From positions 1 to 13,141 of the forward strand of contig JAKAQB010000083.1 in NCBI GenBank assembly GCA_021811865.1: DNA of 13,141 bases, read 5' to 3'. Made by a program: the position numbers and the translations under genes. The notes beneath the pieces are model-generated. The model did not search any database. It was given only the letters and a program-made list of their open reading frames with translations, and was not told the DNA's origin. Of the stretch, positions 1 to 7,971 are shown piece by piece. Source of the DNA: Actinomycetes bacterium. GTDB taxonomy: Bacteria; Actinomycetota; Acidimicrobiia; Acidimicrobiales; Palsa-688. Each line of letters opens with the position of its first letter. Position 1 is the stretch's first letter.

Positions 1-1201
1 TATTTATGGTGGCCCGCCGGCCATTGAGCTCTACACCAGGAAGCGGTACACCGATGGTGCGGGCGTCGCCGAACCGGTAATGGGCGCTGGTCGCAGCGGG
101 CGCCGTCTCGGTAGTTCCCCAGGAACCGGTGACCGCTACCTCATGACCGGCCACCTCCCGGGCCAACCGCTCCAGCCGCTCGCACAATGCCGGCGGCAGC
201 GCGGCAGCTGCGTTGAACACGACGCGCAGCCGGGAGAAGAAGCGCTGTGCGAGGTCCGAGTCACGCTCCAACGCAGGAACGAGCTGGCCATAGCCCGCCG
301 GGACGTTGAACGAGATGGTAGGCGCGACGTCGCGGTAGTTGTTCAGCGAACGATCGAACAAGCCCGGCGTCGGCCGGCCGTCGTCGATGTAGAGAGTGCC
401 CCCATGGGCAAGCACCATGTTGACGTTGTGATTTCCCCCGAAGGTATGGCTCCACGGCAGCCAGTCGACCAATACCGGCCGCTCAGCATCGAGAAACGGC
501 CAGACCTGTGCAATCATCTGCTGGTTGGTGGTCAGCATTCCCTGCGTGTTCACCACGCCCTTCGGCGTACCGGTCGAACCTGAGGTGAACAACACCTTGG
601 CGACCGTGTCAGCCCGAACCGCGGCGAATGCCCGCTCAGCTTCGTCAGTCGCCGTCGTCGTGATCAGTGTGTCCAACATGTGCTCGGGCGGGCCGCCGCC
701 GCGGCTGAGGACTGTTGCCCCGCTGCCGAGTGCCTTGAGCGCCAGGCCGAACGTGGTGGCGTCTTCGACGTACACCGCGCCGGGGTGCAGCAACTCGTCG
801 ATGATCTTGAGCCGCCGGTGATCGCTGCTCTGGAGCGAATAGGCCACGCTGACTGGTGCAACCGGAACGCCGACACACAGCGCTCCCAGCGTGACGAGCA
901 GATGGCCGATCGAGTTGCCCGATAGCACCAGCAAGGGCCGCTGCACCGACAGCCCGCGGTCAAGCAAGGCCTGTCCGATGGCCGTCGCCTGTGCCCATGC
1001 AGCTCCGTAGCTGATCCGGCGCCATTCGCCGTCGGGCCCGCGCTCAGCGGCGAGGAGGTGCGCAGGGTCTTCCCCAGCCCACCGCCGCAGCCAGTGCCCG
1101 ACTCCAGGGACCGACTCCCCGAGCGGGTCGGTCGAACGCAACAGGATCGCGCCGTCTCGGCGCCGTTCGCGCACGACAGACGGTGCCGCGAACAGCATCA
1201 T
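1..1201 (-). CDS. fcs: Feruloyl-CoA synthase-like AMP-forming acyl-CoA ligase (3' end cut by window)
   Basis: This enzyme family activates ferulate and related hydroxycinnamates with ATP and CoA, the first step of their breakdown. About 400 residues are visible. The reading frame stays open without a stop to the window edge, so roughly the last 200 residues (the family is usually about 600 long), including the C-terminal subdomain with the catalytic lysine, are missing. The ATP-binding P-loop VLFTSGSTGTPKG lies at about residues 203-215 and the adenylate motif GTTETAP at about 362-368. The N-terminus (MMLFAAPSVVRERR, then an ILLRSTDPLGE block) is characteristic of Fcs rather than of generic acyl-CoA synthetases. 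The start is the first of two adjacent ATGs, preceded by GGAGG at about 9 nt. Substrate assignment is by family resemblance; another arylic or fatty acid remains possible. Confidence 0.82.
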   Translation of the reverse strand, partial: MMLFAAPSVVRERRRDGAILLRSTDPLGESVPGVGHWLRRWAGEDPAHLLAAERGPDGEWRRISYGAAWAQATAIGQALLDRGLSVQRPLLVLSGNSIGHLLVTLGALCVGVPVAPVSVAYSLQSSDHRRLKIIDELLHPGAVYVEDATTFGLALKALGSGATVLSRGGGPPEHMLDTLITTTATDEAERAFAAVRADTVAKVLFTSGSTGTPKGVVNTQGMLTTNQQMIAQVWPFLDAERPVLVDWLPWSHTFGGNHNVNMVLAHGGTLYIDDGRPTPGLFDRSLNNYRDVAPTISFNVPAGYGQLVPALERDSDLAQRFFSRLRVVFNAAAALPPALCERLERLAREVAGHEVAVTGSWGTTETAPAATSAHYRFGDARTIGVPLPGVELNGRRATIN

Positions 1202-1539
1202 GGCGCCGTGCCTCCGCGCGCCTCGGACACCCAGTCACACAACACTCGCAGGTCCGTTTCCCGCGGGAGGTGCCCTGGCGTGGCCACCACGCCCTCCTGC
1301 GCTGAGGGAGCATCGAGCGGCACTCGCCTGGTTGCCGTTATCCGGTGCGCCGGCTGCGGAGGCGACAAGAGCGAGCCCCGACCACTTCCGCGGTTCTATC
1401 CCGGCGTCGTTGACACGGTCAAGAAGCGGTTCGGGTGCCTGGGCGATACTGGCTTCGGCACGTGCTATGCACCCGTGGCCAGTCGTCGCCACCGCCCTGG
1501 CAGCGTCCATCCGAAGCTTGTCATGGAGTGCTGCGGGCG
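1202..1539. other. Intergenic stretch upstream of the acyl-CoA ligase, no supported gene
   Basis: About 340 bases lie between the ligase start and the stop of the neighbouring lipoprotein gene, both on the minus strand. Open frames cross it on both strands. The best minus-strand candidate (1235-1510) has no ribosome binding site, only moderate third-position GC and no recognisable motif. I see no tRNA or clear hairpin. The ligase promoter presumably lies here, but no convincing -35/-10 pair can be picked out. Confidence 0.5.
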
Positions 1540-2058
1540 CTACGAGGAAGGAAGGCTGAGGAAGGCGTGTGTGAGCACGTCGAAGGTGAAGACAGCTCCG
1601 TCTCGCGCGGTCAGCGTGAGCGTCGGGCCGTGAGCCCTCGTGAGCGTGAGCATGCCGTCTTTGACCGGACTCGGATAGGCCTCGAGACTCGGCGATGCAG
1701 CGCGACTCCCGGACAGCACGACGACGACACCTTGGCGGAGATCGCGCCCTTCAGCCCCTGCGTAGACGTCGTAGGTCACCCCGTCGAACCTGTTCCACCA
1801 TGCCGTCTTGGTGAGGTAGTCCGCACTTGAGAACGGCCCGATGAGCTCGCGGTTGATCTTTCCGGCGGGGATGTCGGCCAGGTGGTTGCTCGCCGGCGCC
1901 ACCGGGATGGGCCGGAAGATCCCGGTCTTGGACGCTGGCCTGCGAAGGGTGTGGGAGGAGCCCACCGCCTGAGAAGGGGACGCGTTGCATGCAGCCAGCA
2001 GGACGACGCCAACCGTGACAGCGGCGGTCGCCACCGAGTGACCAAGGAGCCTCCGCAT
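1540..2058 (-). CDS. Small predicted lipoprotein of unknown function
   Basis: A 172-residue protein with a classic lipoprotein signal: MRRLL, a hydrophobic stretch over residues 9-21, then the lipobox LLAAC with the lipidated cysteine at 24. The start is chosen at this ATG rather than the longer upstream alternative. It is preceded by an excellent GGAGG about 7 nt away, and the extra N-terminal residues of the longer frame would bury the signal peptide. The mature part has no motif I recognise. It contains a Pro/Val-rich linker, a central WWNRFDGVTYDVYAG segment, and a C-terminus rich in beta-forming residues (GPTLTLTARDGAVFTFDV), which suggests a small beta domain anchored outside the membrane. 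It is separated from the ligase by about 340 bases, so co-transcription is uncertain. Confidence 0.68.
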   Translation of the reverse strand: MRRLLGHSVATAAVTVGVVLLAACNASPSQAVGSSHTLRRPASKTGIFRPIPVAPASNHLADIPAGKINRELIGPFSSADYLTKTAWWNRFDGVTYDVYAGAEGRDLRQGVVVVLSGSRAASPSLEAYPSPVKDGMLTLTRAHGPTLTLTARDGAVFTFDVLTHAFLSLPSS

Positions 2059-2199
2059 GATCGTCACCTCCCTCCTCTGACCCTCGGGCGACCTCATCGA
2101 GCGTGCCCTCGAGGCCTTGGTAGGCGAAGAGGGCCTGCCGACCCATGATCGGCGAGATTCCGACCGGGGGCGGTGCATCCCAGAGGGCATAGAGGCCTC

Positions 2200-2740
2200 C
2201 GACGGCGACCAGCATGCAGAACGACCGAGGCACTTGTGGAAGCTTCACCGAAAGCGAGCGCACCGCCTCGCGGGTGCTCGGGCTGCTCGCTGTGGGAAAG
2301 TTCGAGCTCGCGGCGACGAAACCTGCGCTGACGGGCGGATAGCGCACCAGAGCGGGCGCTACCCCTGCCTCGTGGCGAAGGAGAACGCGGGCTGCCTGCG
2401 GGAAGTAATGGTGGCAGTCTCCGCACGTCGTTCGCAGGCGGGCCCCCGCGACCGAAGGACTCGACGCGCGGGACTCCCTTGAGCGAGCAGGGCACCGCGG
2501 AGACACGGGCGAGGTCGATGCCGAGGAGCGCGGTCCCGGCCGCACCGGAGGTTCCGAAGACGCTCACGCACAGCTCGCTCGCCGCGCACGAGCTGACGGC
2601 GGTCCCGCCGAGGTCGTGGATGTCGACGTCGACGTGGTGCTCGATGGGGAACCGGATCCCACGGCGGTCGAGGTCGAGCATCCGGCGAAAACGCCACCGA
2701 GAGGCACCACGGTCGCCAGCAGGCCAACTCGATCCCACAC
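2200..2740 (-). pseudogene. Possible frame-disrupted lipoprotein gene
   Basis: A GTG at 2740, preceded by AGGAAGG at 7 nt, opens a frame encoding a lipoprotein-like signal (LLATVVPLGGVFAGC, cysteine at 21). A Ser/Thr-rich linker follows, then a stop at about 2564. Third-position GC suggests that coding continues in a neighbouring frame: between about 2685 and 2410 that frame has nearly all G/C third positions and reads AVSSCAASELCVSVFGTSG, then ARVSAVPCSLKG. After about 2400 the original frame again looks better (HYFPQAARVLLRHEAG onward) but reaches no stop before entering the next gene. Two compensating frame changes, by mutation or sequencing error, would explain this. Alternatively only the short lipoprotein peptide, or nothing, is translated. 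The 3' limit is arbitrary and the function unknown. Confidence 0.28.
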
Positions 2741-2824
2741 CGCACGCCCTTCCTCTTCACCGGTTCCTCAGTGTTATGACGCCCCGGTCTGGCCCGATCT
2801 TGCACGCAGCGGGATACTGAAGCG

Positions 2825-3214
2825 ATGGACGGGAGCACCCAAGGCAACGACGATCTCGCCGAGCGGGTACGGGCCGCGCTCTGTGATCGGGACCTTCAGG
2901 CCTTCGGCGCGCTGCTCAGTGACGAGGTTCGCTGGGGTTCCGACGGCCACCCACGCGCGTGTCGGAACCGGACCGACGTGCTCGCCACGTTCAGCCGCCT
3001 CATGAACGAGGGTGCAGAGGGTGAGATCACCGAAGTCGCCACCGGAACAAATGGCATCCTCTGCCGTCTTGCTGTCACGTGGCCTACCCCGTCCGATCAC
3101 CCCGAGGACCGAGACATCTTCCACGTCTACCTCGTCGCCACCGGCAAGATCGTCGAGATCCGGCGATACGACGATCGAGCATCCGCGGCCGAGGTCGCCG
3201 GGATCGGTGACTAG
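2825..3214 (+). CDS. SnoaL/NTF2-like domain protein
   Basis: A 129-residue single-domain protein with the typical layout of the SnoaL-like (NTF2 fold) family. An N-terminal helix pair contains LAERVRAALCDRDLQAFGALL, with the DEVRW strand after it. A central helix (RTDVLATFSRLM) follows, and the C-terminal strands end in FHVYLVATGKIVEIRRYDD. Members form a conical pocket that binds small hydrophobic ligands and range from cyclases and isomerases to non-catalytic binders, so the reaction cannot be stated. The ATG at 2825 has only a weak upstream purine stretch (CTGAAGCG). The gene is transcribed away from the disrupted lipoprotein region and converges on the GNAT gene, so it is probably monocistronic. 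Confidence 0.72.
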   Translation: MDGSTQGNDDLAERVRAALCDRDLQAFGALLSDEVRWGSDGHPRACRNRTDVLATFSRLMNEGAEGEITEVATGTNGILCRLAVTWPTPSDHPEDRDIFHVYLVATGKIVEIRRYDDRASAAEVAGIGD

Positions 3215-3432
3215 AGACAGGGAGCCGCCGCGAGCTCGCCAGTCGAGGCCGAGCCTTCAGCCGGTTGGGGCGATCCTTGCCGTCATCGGCCTGGAGCTTT
3301 GCAGTGAGCCCCCGACCTAGTGGGCTGACACACCGTCCCTGAGCGCCGTTTCACCCGGGGGAGAGCGCCGATCTTCCCGGCGTCGGTGCATGTGCACGAA
3401 GCGGCGCTACGAACGGCGTCGGCACATCGCGG

Positions 3433-3927
3433 CTATGGAAGGCGCCGGTACATCACATGCAGTCCGACCAAGCCGTGCTCTGCGTGGTCGAACGCCTCGG
3501 GCACCGTGGCCAGCACGTCGAAACCGAGCGACTTCCACAGGTGCACTGCAGCCTGGTTTGTCTCGACGACGGCGTTGAACTGGATCGCCCGGTATCCCTC
3601 GCGGCGAGCCCAGTCCAGCACCTCGTTCGCCAAGGCCCGTCCAACCCCACGGTTGCGCTGATGGGGGTCAACCATGAAGCTGGCTGTGGCGACATGGCTG
3701 CCGCGGCCCGGCCGGTTGGGTCCCATCGTGGCCGTGCCGACGACCACCCCGTCCGCCCCGACGGCGACGATGGTCCGGCCGGGAGCCTTGGTCATCCAAC
3801 ACGAGCGAGCCTGGTCGCTCGAGAGATCGTCGGGGTACGCGTAGGTTCGACCGGCGGCGACGATCTCGGAGAAGAACGGGTAGATCGAGGGCCAATCCTT
3901 GTCGTCCGTCGCGTCCCTGATGAGCAT
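3433..3927 (-). CDS. GNAT-family N-acetyltransferase
   Basis: A 164-residue protein covering one complete GNAT domain that transfers an acetyl group from acetyl-CoA to an amine. The acetyl-CoA pyrophosphate loop (motif A) is QRNRGVGRA at residues 90-98, preceded by the ASFMVDP strand. Motif B is NQAAVHLWKSLGF at 124-136, and the chain ends in HGLVGLHVMYRRL. The N-terminus (MLIRDATDDKDWPSI) is complete. The pattern resembles the phosphinothricin-acetyltransferase-like branch, but the natural acceptor is unknown. The start has a weak ribosome binding site. It stands alone: about 270 bases separate its start from the upstream operon's stop, and it converges on the SnoaL gene. Confidence 0.88.
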   Translation of the reverse strand: MLIRDATDDKDWPSIYPFFSEIVAAGRTYAYPDDLSSDQARSCWMTKAPGRTIVAVGADGVVVGTATMGPNRPGRGSHVATASFMVDPHQRNRGVGRALANEVLDWARREGYRAIQFNAVVETNQAAVHLWKSLGFDVLATVPEAFDHAEHGLVGLHVMYRRLP

Positions 3928-4198
3928 GGCTGCGACCGTAACGGATGCACCTCCACACCGGTTCCCGACCGGACGCAGGGCTCAGGCGGTCATCGCCAGA
4001 GCTCCCCGCCGGGCCACCCGGGCCGACACCGCGCATCGGACTCCCACGATCCCCGCTTCGCTGCGTCGGAGAGGCCGTGCTCCTGAAGCACGACGCCGGG
4101 CTCCGCCGGCACACTCACGACATCGCTGAGGGTGGGGCCGGCGATGCGATCGCCAAGTGCAGTACGGCTCCGGTGGGCGGATTGTGAGGACGAGTGCC

Positions 4199-5467
4199 CT
4201 ACGACGTGTGTGCCCTCAGCTCGGCCTCGCGCAGCTTCTTCACCATTGCCGCAAGCAGCTTCCAGCCGATGGCACCGTTGCTCTCGACCAGCGGGCGGAA
4301 GTCCCAGAACGTGAGCCCGTGGCAGACGAGGGTGGTTCGCGCCGAGACAGTGGCCGATCGCGGCCCCTCGTCGATCAGGGCGATCTCGCCGAAGTAGTCG
4401 CCGGGCCCGAGCGTGGCGCGCTGCTCGCCGCCGACGGTGACCGTCGCTTCGCCTGCCTCGATCAAGAAGAAGGCGGCGCCTTGCGTGCCTTCCCTGATCA
4501 GCGTCTCACCCTCGGCAAAGCGGCGCTGCTTCAGTAGCCGCGCGATCTGCTCCCTTTCGTTCTCGTCAAGGTCGGCGAAGAGGGGAACGGCCTTCAGGGC
4601 GGCGGCGCGGTCCGCGATGCCGTTCTCCGTCGGTGGGGGTGCAGGCTTCGGTCGACCCGTCGTCGTCACCGCCCGGCACTGGAGGAGGTAGAGGGTCCCA
4701 TCGGCAAAGGCCCACTCGACGTCCCGGCCGGGCCCGTAGACCTCCTCGCATCGGGTGGCGAGGTGCTCGAGAGCTCCGAGCCGCTCGTCGTCAAGACACA
4801 GCCGCTTCCCGAGCTCGTCCGACAGCGCTTCCTCGACCGTCCCACCGCTCGGAAGTGGCCGGATGGCCAGCTGCTTGCGTCCCGGTTTGCGCTCGAGCAC
4901 GGTCCCGGAGCGGTCGATGCGGAAGTGGTCCGGGATCACAAGGCCCGCCACGACGGCCTCGCCGAGACCCCAACTCGCCTCGACGACCCGCTCGTCGGCA
5001 TGGGTGACCGGGTTTTCGGTGAACAGCACGCCGGCCACATCGGGGTCGAGGAGCGTCTGGACGACGACGCCGACACTCGGACGGGTGAAGAGTCCGACCC
5101 GCTTGCGGTAGGAGATGGCGGAGTCCGAGTTGGCCGACCACCAGATCTCCGTCAGCGCCGGGACGAGCTCATCAACAGACGGGACGTTCAACAGCGTCAG
5201 ATGCTGGCCCGCGAAGCTCGCCTCGGCGCCGTCCTCGTCGGCGGCGGACGAGCGGACGGCGAGCGGCGTCGCGAGCCGCTCGACCGCCTCGGTGACGGCG
5301 TCGATGGCCTCCTGTTCTCCGGCAGCCACCCTCTCGACCACCGAGCCCGACAGGGCGACACCGGGCGGCACCGGCAGACCGGCGCCCAGCGCGGCGCCGA
5401 GACCGACGGCCTTGGACCCGAACAGCGCCGCCTCGCGCGCCCGTTCGAGGGGGACGATCTCCTTCAC
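4199..5467 (-). CDS. PPDK/PEP-synthase-type ATP-grasp domain fused to a cyclic-nucleotide-binding domain
   Basis: A 422-residue fusion. Residues 1 to about 268 form the ATP-binding domain of the pyruvate phosphate dikinase/PEP synthase/rifampin phosphotransferase superfamily. Visible motifs are GSKAVGLG (Lys19), VRSSAADEDG (Arg72), SFAGQ at 84-88, DVAGVLFTENP, SWGLGEAVVAGLVIPD at 165-180 and DVEWAFADGTLYLLQCR (Glu251, Gln263, Arg265). All expected nucleotide-binding positions appear intact. A Pro-rich linker (271-283) leads to a cNMP-binding domain at about 290-400, with phosphate-binding cassette FGEIALIDEGPRSATV (359-374) keeping Glu361 and Arg370. In this superfamily the ATP domain pyrophosphorylates a histidine on a swivelling domain. 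Here that histidine is on the separate upstream protein, whose stop overlaps this start by four bases (ATGA), indicating translational coupling and probably a complex. Neither protein has a PEP/pyruvate barrel, so it is not a normal PEP synthase. Ligand (cAMP, cGMP or none) and acceptor are unknown. Confidence 0.92.
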   Translation of the reverse strand: MKEIVPLERAREAALFGSKAVGLGAALGAGLPVPPGVALSGSVVERVAAGEQEAIDAVTEAVERLATPLAVRSSAADEDGAEASFAGQHLTLLNVPSVDELVPALTEIWWSANSDSAISYRKRVGLFTRPSVGVVVQTLLDPDVAGVLFTENPVTHADERVVEASWGLGEAVVAGLVIPDHFRIDRSGTVLERKPGRKQLAIRPLPSGGTVEEALSDELGKRLCLDDERLGALEHLATRCEEVYGPGRDVEWAFADGTLYLLQCRAVTTTGRPKPAPPPTENGIADRAAALKAVPLFADLDENEREQIARLLKQRRFAEGETLIREGTQGAAFFLIEAGEATVTVGGEQRATLGPGDYFGEIALIDEGPRSATVSARTTLVCHGLTFWDFRPLVESNGAIGWKLLAAMVKKLREAELRAHTS

Positions 5468-7104
5468 GAGAGCAGCGTCACCTCACCGGCCTCACCGTCG
5501 ACCCTGACCCGCATGCCGTCTGCGATGCGGTCGGTCGCGTCTCTCGTTCCCACCACTCCCGGGATGCCGTACTCCCGGGCGACGATCGCCGAGTGGGAGA
5601 GGAGGCCGCCGCTGTCGGTGACGATGGCACCGAGCAAGGGGAGGAGGATGTTGAACGCCTCTGAGGTCGCCCCGGTCACGAGAACGTCGCCCTGGAGGAT
5701 GCGACCGAACTCAGTCGGCCCCGACACGACCCGTGCGGGGCCTTCGTACACGCCCTGGCTGGCGCCGAGACCGTGCAGCACATTCTCCTCGTGCTCCGGC
5801 TCCGCGCTGCCGAAGATCGATCCCATGGCGAACCCGATCGCGTGCATCAGCCGGGCCGCATCGGGTGGGAGCCCGGAAGTATCCGGCAGTGGCCCGGGAG
5901 GTGGGCCGAGCACGGGCGGGGCCGTCTTCGCGGTGTGCGTCGCCCGATAGCTCGCCCGGGAGGCGAGCTCGTCCGCAGATGGCCCGACGGAGGAGGAGAC
6001 CAGTGAGCACATCTCTCCGATCGTTGCATCCACGACGTGCTCGACGTCGTGGATGCGCCCGTCCCCGGCCAGGCGTCGACCGGCGGCGAGAGCTGCCCGA
6101 CGCATGAGGCCCGATGCCCAGATGTCGCTGTAGACGCCCCGCTCGTCGCGCAGCCGGTAGGTGAGTCGCGCCTCGCCGAGCAGGTCGTCGAACTGCGCCC
6201 GATGCTCAGCCGGCACGCTGTCCCGGGTGTCTGCGATCCGGTCCTCGAGGTCGTCCTCCGAGTCGGCCTGTCCGGCCACGGCACCGCGGATCGCCCGCAA
6301 CAGCGCATCGGGCAGCTCGAGCGCCAGTGGCTCGCAGATGTCGAAGCCGTCGAGAAGCCGGAAGCCGACGAGCGCGAGGTAGCCCGACACGGCCTCCCCG
6401 ACCTCGCCCGGGTACGCCCGGAGCGACGCCAGCAGCTCAGCCGGATCGCCCTGTGAATCGAGGACCGCGAGGGCGGAACGGTCATCGCGCAGAGCTCTCA
6501 CGCATCGTTCGAGCTCGGCCGAGCTTCCGGCGGACACCGGCGCCGAACCGCGCAGCAACCCGAGCAGCTGTGCGGGCGGACGGCCTGTCCACTCGCTGAC
6601 GTGCACGAGGAAGTCCCCGGTCGGTACCACGGCCGACCCCGTGTGCGCCATGTGCTGGCGGATCATGGCGGCGTGATGATCGCGACAGCGGATGAGATAG
6701 GACGCGAGCTGCTCGTCCGACAATCCGTCCGGTTCGACTGCCTGGATCTCCCGGTGCGCCGCGATCGAGGCGGGCTTGCGCTGCTCCTCCCAGTCGCGCA
6801 GCTGCTGGCGCCACAACTTGTTCCGCACGACCTCCTCGGCACGAGCGAGGCGCCGAGGCACCTCGGCATCCTCGACGAGCTGGGTCTGGTTATAGGCGAA
6901 GCCGTTCAGGTACCTCGTCCAGATGCCGTCGATCAGCATCCCGAAGAAGCTCGCCATGTCGTGGGTTCCGGCCGCGAAGGGCTCGGGATGGGTCTCCGCC
7001 CAGTACCGGGTGACCGGGCGAGGGAAGTGAACCGGATCGAGGGTCCAGGTCCCTGGTCCGGGTGGGTCGAAGGGGAGTTCGGTCGCGACGTCCGAGCCAG
7101 CCAT
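5464..7104 (-). CDS. PEP-utilising-enzyme mobile (phosphohistidine swivel) domain protein with large helical N-terminal region
   Basis: A 546-residue protein. The C-terminal part (about 445-546) is the swivelling phosphohistidine domain, with motif DSGGLLSHSAIVAREYGIPG and the expected phospho-acceptor His504. It is preceded by the usual GVYEGPARVV and GDVLVTGATSEAFNILLPL strands. Residues 1 to about 430 are largely alpha-helical with no ATP-grasp motifs. The start contains a FPRPVTRYWAE block and a YLNGFAYNQ block that I associate with actinobacterial PEP-utilising proteins. By analogy with rifampin phosphotransferase (ATP, substrate and His domains in one chain), the helical part may bind the acceptor. 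The ATG at 7104 has AAAGGG about 6 nt upstream. It is the first gene of the operon, and its TGA overlaps the ATG of the ATP-grasp/cNMP gene. The substrate is not predictable from sequence. Confidence 0.91.
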   Translation of the reverse strand: MAGSDVATELPFDPPGPGTWTLDPVHFPRPVTRYWAETHPEPFAAGTHDMASFFGMLIDGIWTRYLNGFAYNQTQLVEDAEVPRRLARAEEVVRNKLWRQQLRDWEEQRKPASIAAHREIQAVEPDGLSDEQLASYLIRCRDHHAAMIRQHMAHTGSAVVPTGDFLVHVSEWTGRPPAQLLGLLRGSAPVSAGSSAELERCVRALRDDRSALAVLDSQGDPAELLASLRAYPGEVGEAVSGYLALVGFRLLDGFDICEPLALELPDALLRAIRGAVAGQADSEDDLEDRIADTRDSVPAEHRAQFDDLLGEARLTYRLRDERGVYSDIWASGLMRRAALAAGRRLAGDGRIHDVEHVVDATIGEMCSLVSSSVGPSADELASRASYRATHTAKTAPPVLGPPPGPLPDTSGLPPDAARLMHAIGFAMGSIFGSAEPEHEENVLHGLGASQGVYEGPARVVSGPTEFGRILQGDVLVTGATSEAFNILLPLLGAIVTDSGGLLSHSAIVAREYGIPGVVGTRDATDRIADGMRVRVDGEAGEVTLLS

Positions 7105-7601
7105 AGCGACCCTTTCGATCGGGAGAGGTTGCGGACAGTTGCTTGCGGAATTATCGACGCCGCCGGCCCGGGCCGCAAGGGGGAAGAGCCCGCCCTTTCC
7201 GAGGCGAGGAGATCGTGGATCTCGCTGTCGGCGTCACGGGCGATGTCGGGCTTTTTCACAGCCGGTGACAGCGTCGCAACCGACGGCGGGGACCGGGGGC
7301 CTGTGGTCGCCAACGTGGCTGTCGTCCTCTCCGCACGGAGGGTCGAGAGAGTCGCGCTGCAGCAGGGAAGTGTCCGATCCGCGCCGAGGAGGCCGACCGG
7401 GGTATGGCCTCGAGAGCCGGTCACCACCGGGGAGTGCAGCCGGGCCTTCGGCGATCCTCAGGACCCGACCCGGCACCGCCGGAGGGGACGGGTTGTCCGG
7501 GGTCGCCGTGCCGGTGTCGAGACGGGCTCACATGAAGGGAACGATTCCCGGGGAGCGCCGATCCCGGCTGACCGTGTGACGCCGATGGGCTGATCCGTAA
7601 C
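7105..7601. other. Intergenic stretch upstream of the split phosphotransferase operon, no supported gene
   Basis: About 500 bases between the operon start and the small Cys-rich ORF. Several long open frames cross it on both strands, but none has a good ribosome binding site, coherent protein character or strong third-position GC bias. It should contain the promoter of the minus-strand operon. If the cNMP-domain subunit reflects cAMP signalling, a Crp-type site could be here, but I do not see a convincing TGTGA-n6-TCACA palindrome. Confidence 0.45.
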
Positions 7602-7751
7602 ATGGCAGCGATGGAGATGGGATGCGCCGGCTGCGAGTGCGTGATCGACCGTGGAGTGAGGGTCGTGGTGTGCGCCGACGACCACTGTTGTTGCTCCTCT
7701 CTCCCGATCGCTGAGACTGCACGACCCGCCGAGCAGCCGACGAGCGAGTAG
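7602..7751 (+). CDS. Small Cys-rich (metallothionein-like) protein candidate
   Basis: A 49-codon frame with possible in-frame ATG starts at 7602, 7611 and 7617. From the last start the peptide carries seven cysteines in 26 residues: GCAGCECVID, then VVVCADDHCCCSS, with a histidine next to the second cluster. A charged Cys-free tail follows (ETARPAEQPTSE). The opening C-x2-C-x-C followed by a valine/isoleucine strand and a second HCCC cluster recalls the spacing of small bacterial metallothioneins, which bind Zn, Cd or Cu(I) through cysteine thiolates. Third-position GC is about 77% in this frame and clearly lower in the opposing minus-strand frame, which favours coding. The ribosome binding site is weak for every start. 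A zinc-ribbon-like peptide or a chance cluster is possible. Confidence 0.42.
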   Translation: MAAMEMGCAGCECVIDRGVRVVVCADDHCCCSSLPIAETARPAEQPTSE

Positions 7752-7971
7752 AGGCGTCCTCGCTGCCGTTCGCGCGCGGGCGGGTCTGCTCGCATCGCCG
7801 ATGCGCAGCGCACAGCGCCGCACGGCCGGCGCTCGAAGGACCGGTCACGACGGCGCGCCCGCCGAGCGGCCTCGGTGCGCCGGGATCGAGCTCACGCGTC
7901 GTCTCACCGGGGCATGCACGGCCGCGGTCGAAGGGAGGCGTCAGCTGGTCTCGATGTCGCCCCGTGCGCCC

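Noticed and set aside
1235..1510. 91-codon minus-strand open frame between the ligase and the lipoprotein
   Set aside because: No ribosome binding site, only moderate third-position GC, no motif or hydrophobic segment.
3307..3326. AGCCC / GGGCT inverted repeat between the convergent SnoaL and GNAT genes
   Set aside because: A 5-bp stem with a 10-base loop is expected by chance in this composition.
4076..4092. Small hairpin CGTGCT / AGCACG with a 5-base loop downstream of the phosphotransferase operon
   Set aside because: Only 6 bp of stem, no T-tract, and more than 100 bases after the stop codon; too weak to call a terminator.
4763..5950. 395-codon plus-strand open frame across the junction of the two phosphotransferase genes
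   Set aside because: It is antisense to two genes with clear conserved domains, and its own product shows no family features. It is a composition artefact.
6601..7593. Long plus-strand open frame antisense to the phosphotransferase gene
   Set aside because: It mirrors the real minus-strand coding frame, as expected in very GC-rich DNA. Its product is rich in Arg/Gly/Pro and has no recognisable domain or ribosome binding site.
7116..7710. 12-base inverted repeat pair (CGATCGGGAGAG at 7116 and its complement at 7699)
   Set aside because: A single pair nearly 600 bases apart with no mobile-element genes between and no flanking duplication; likely chance.
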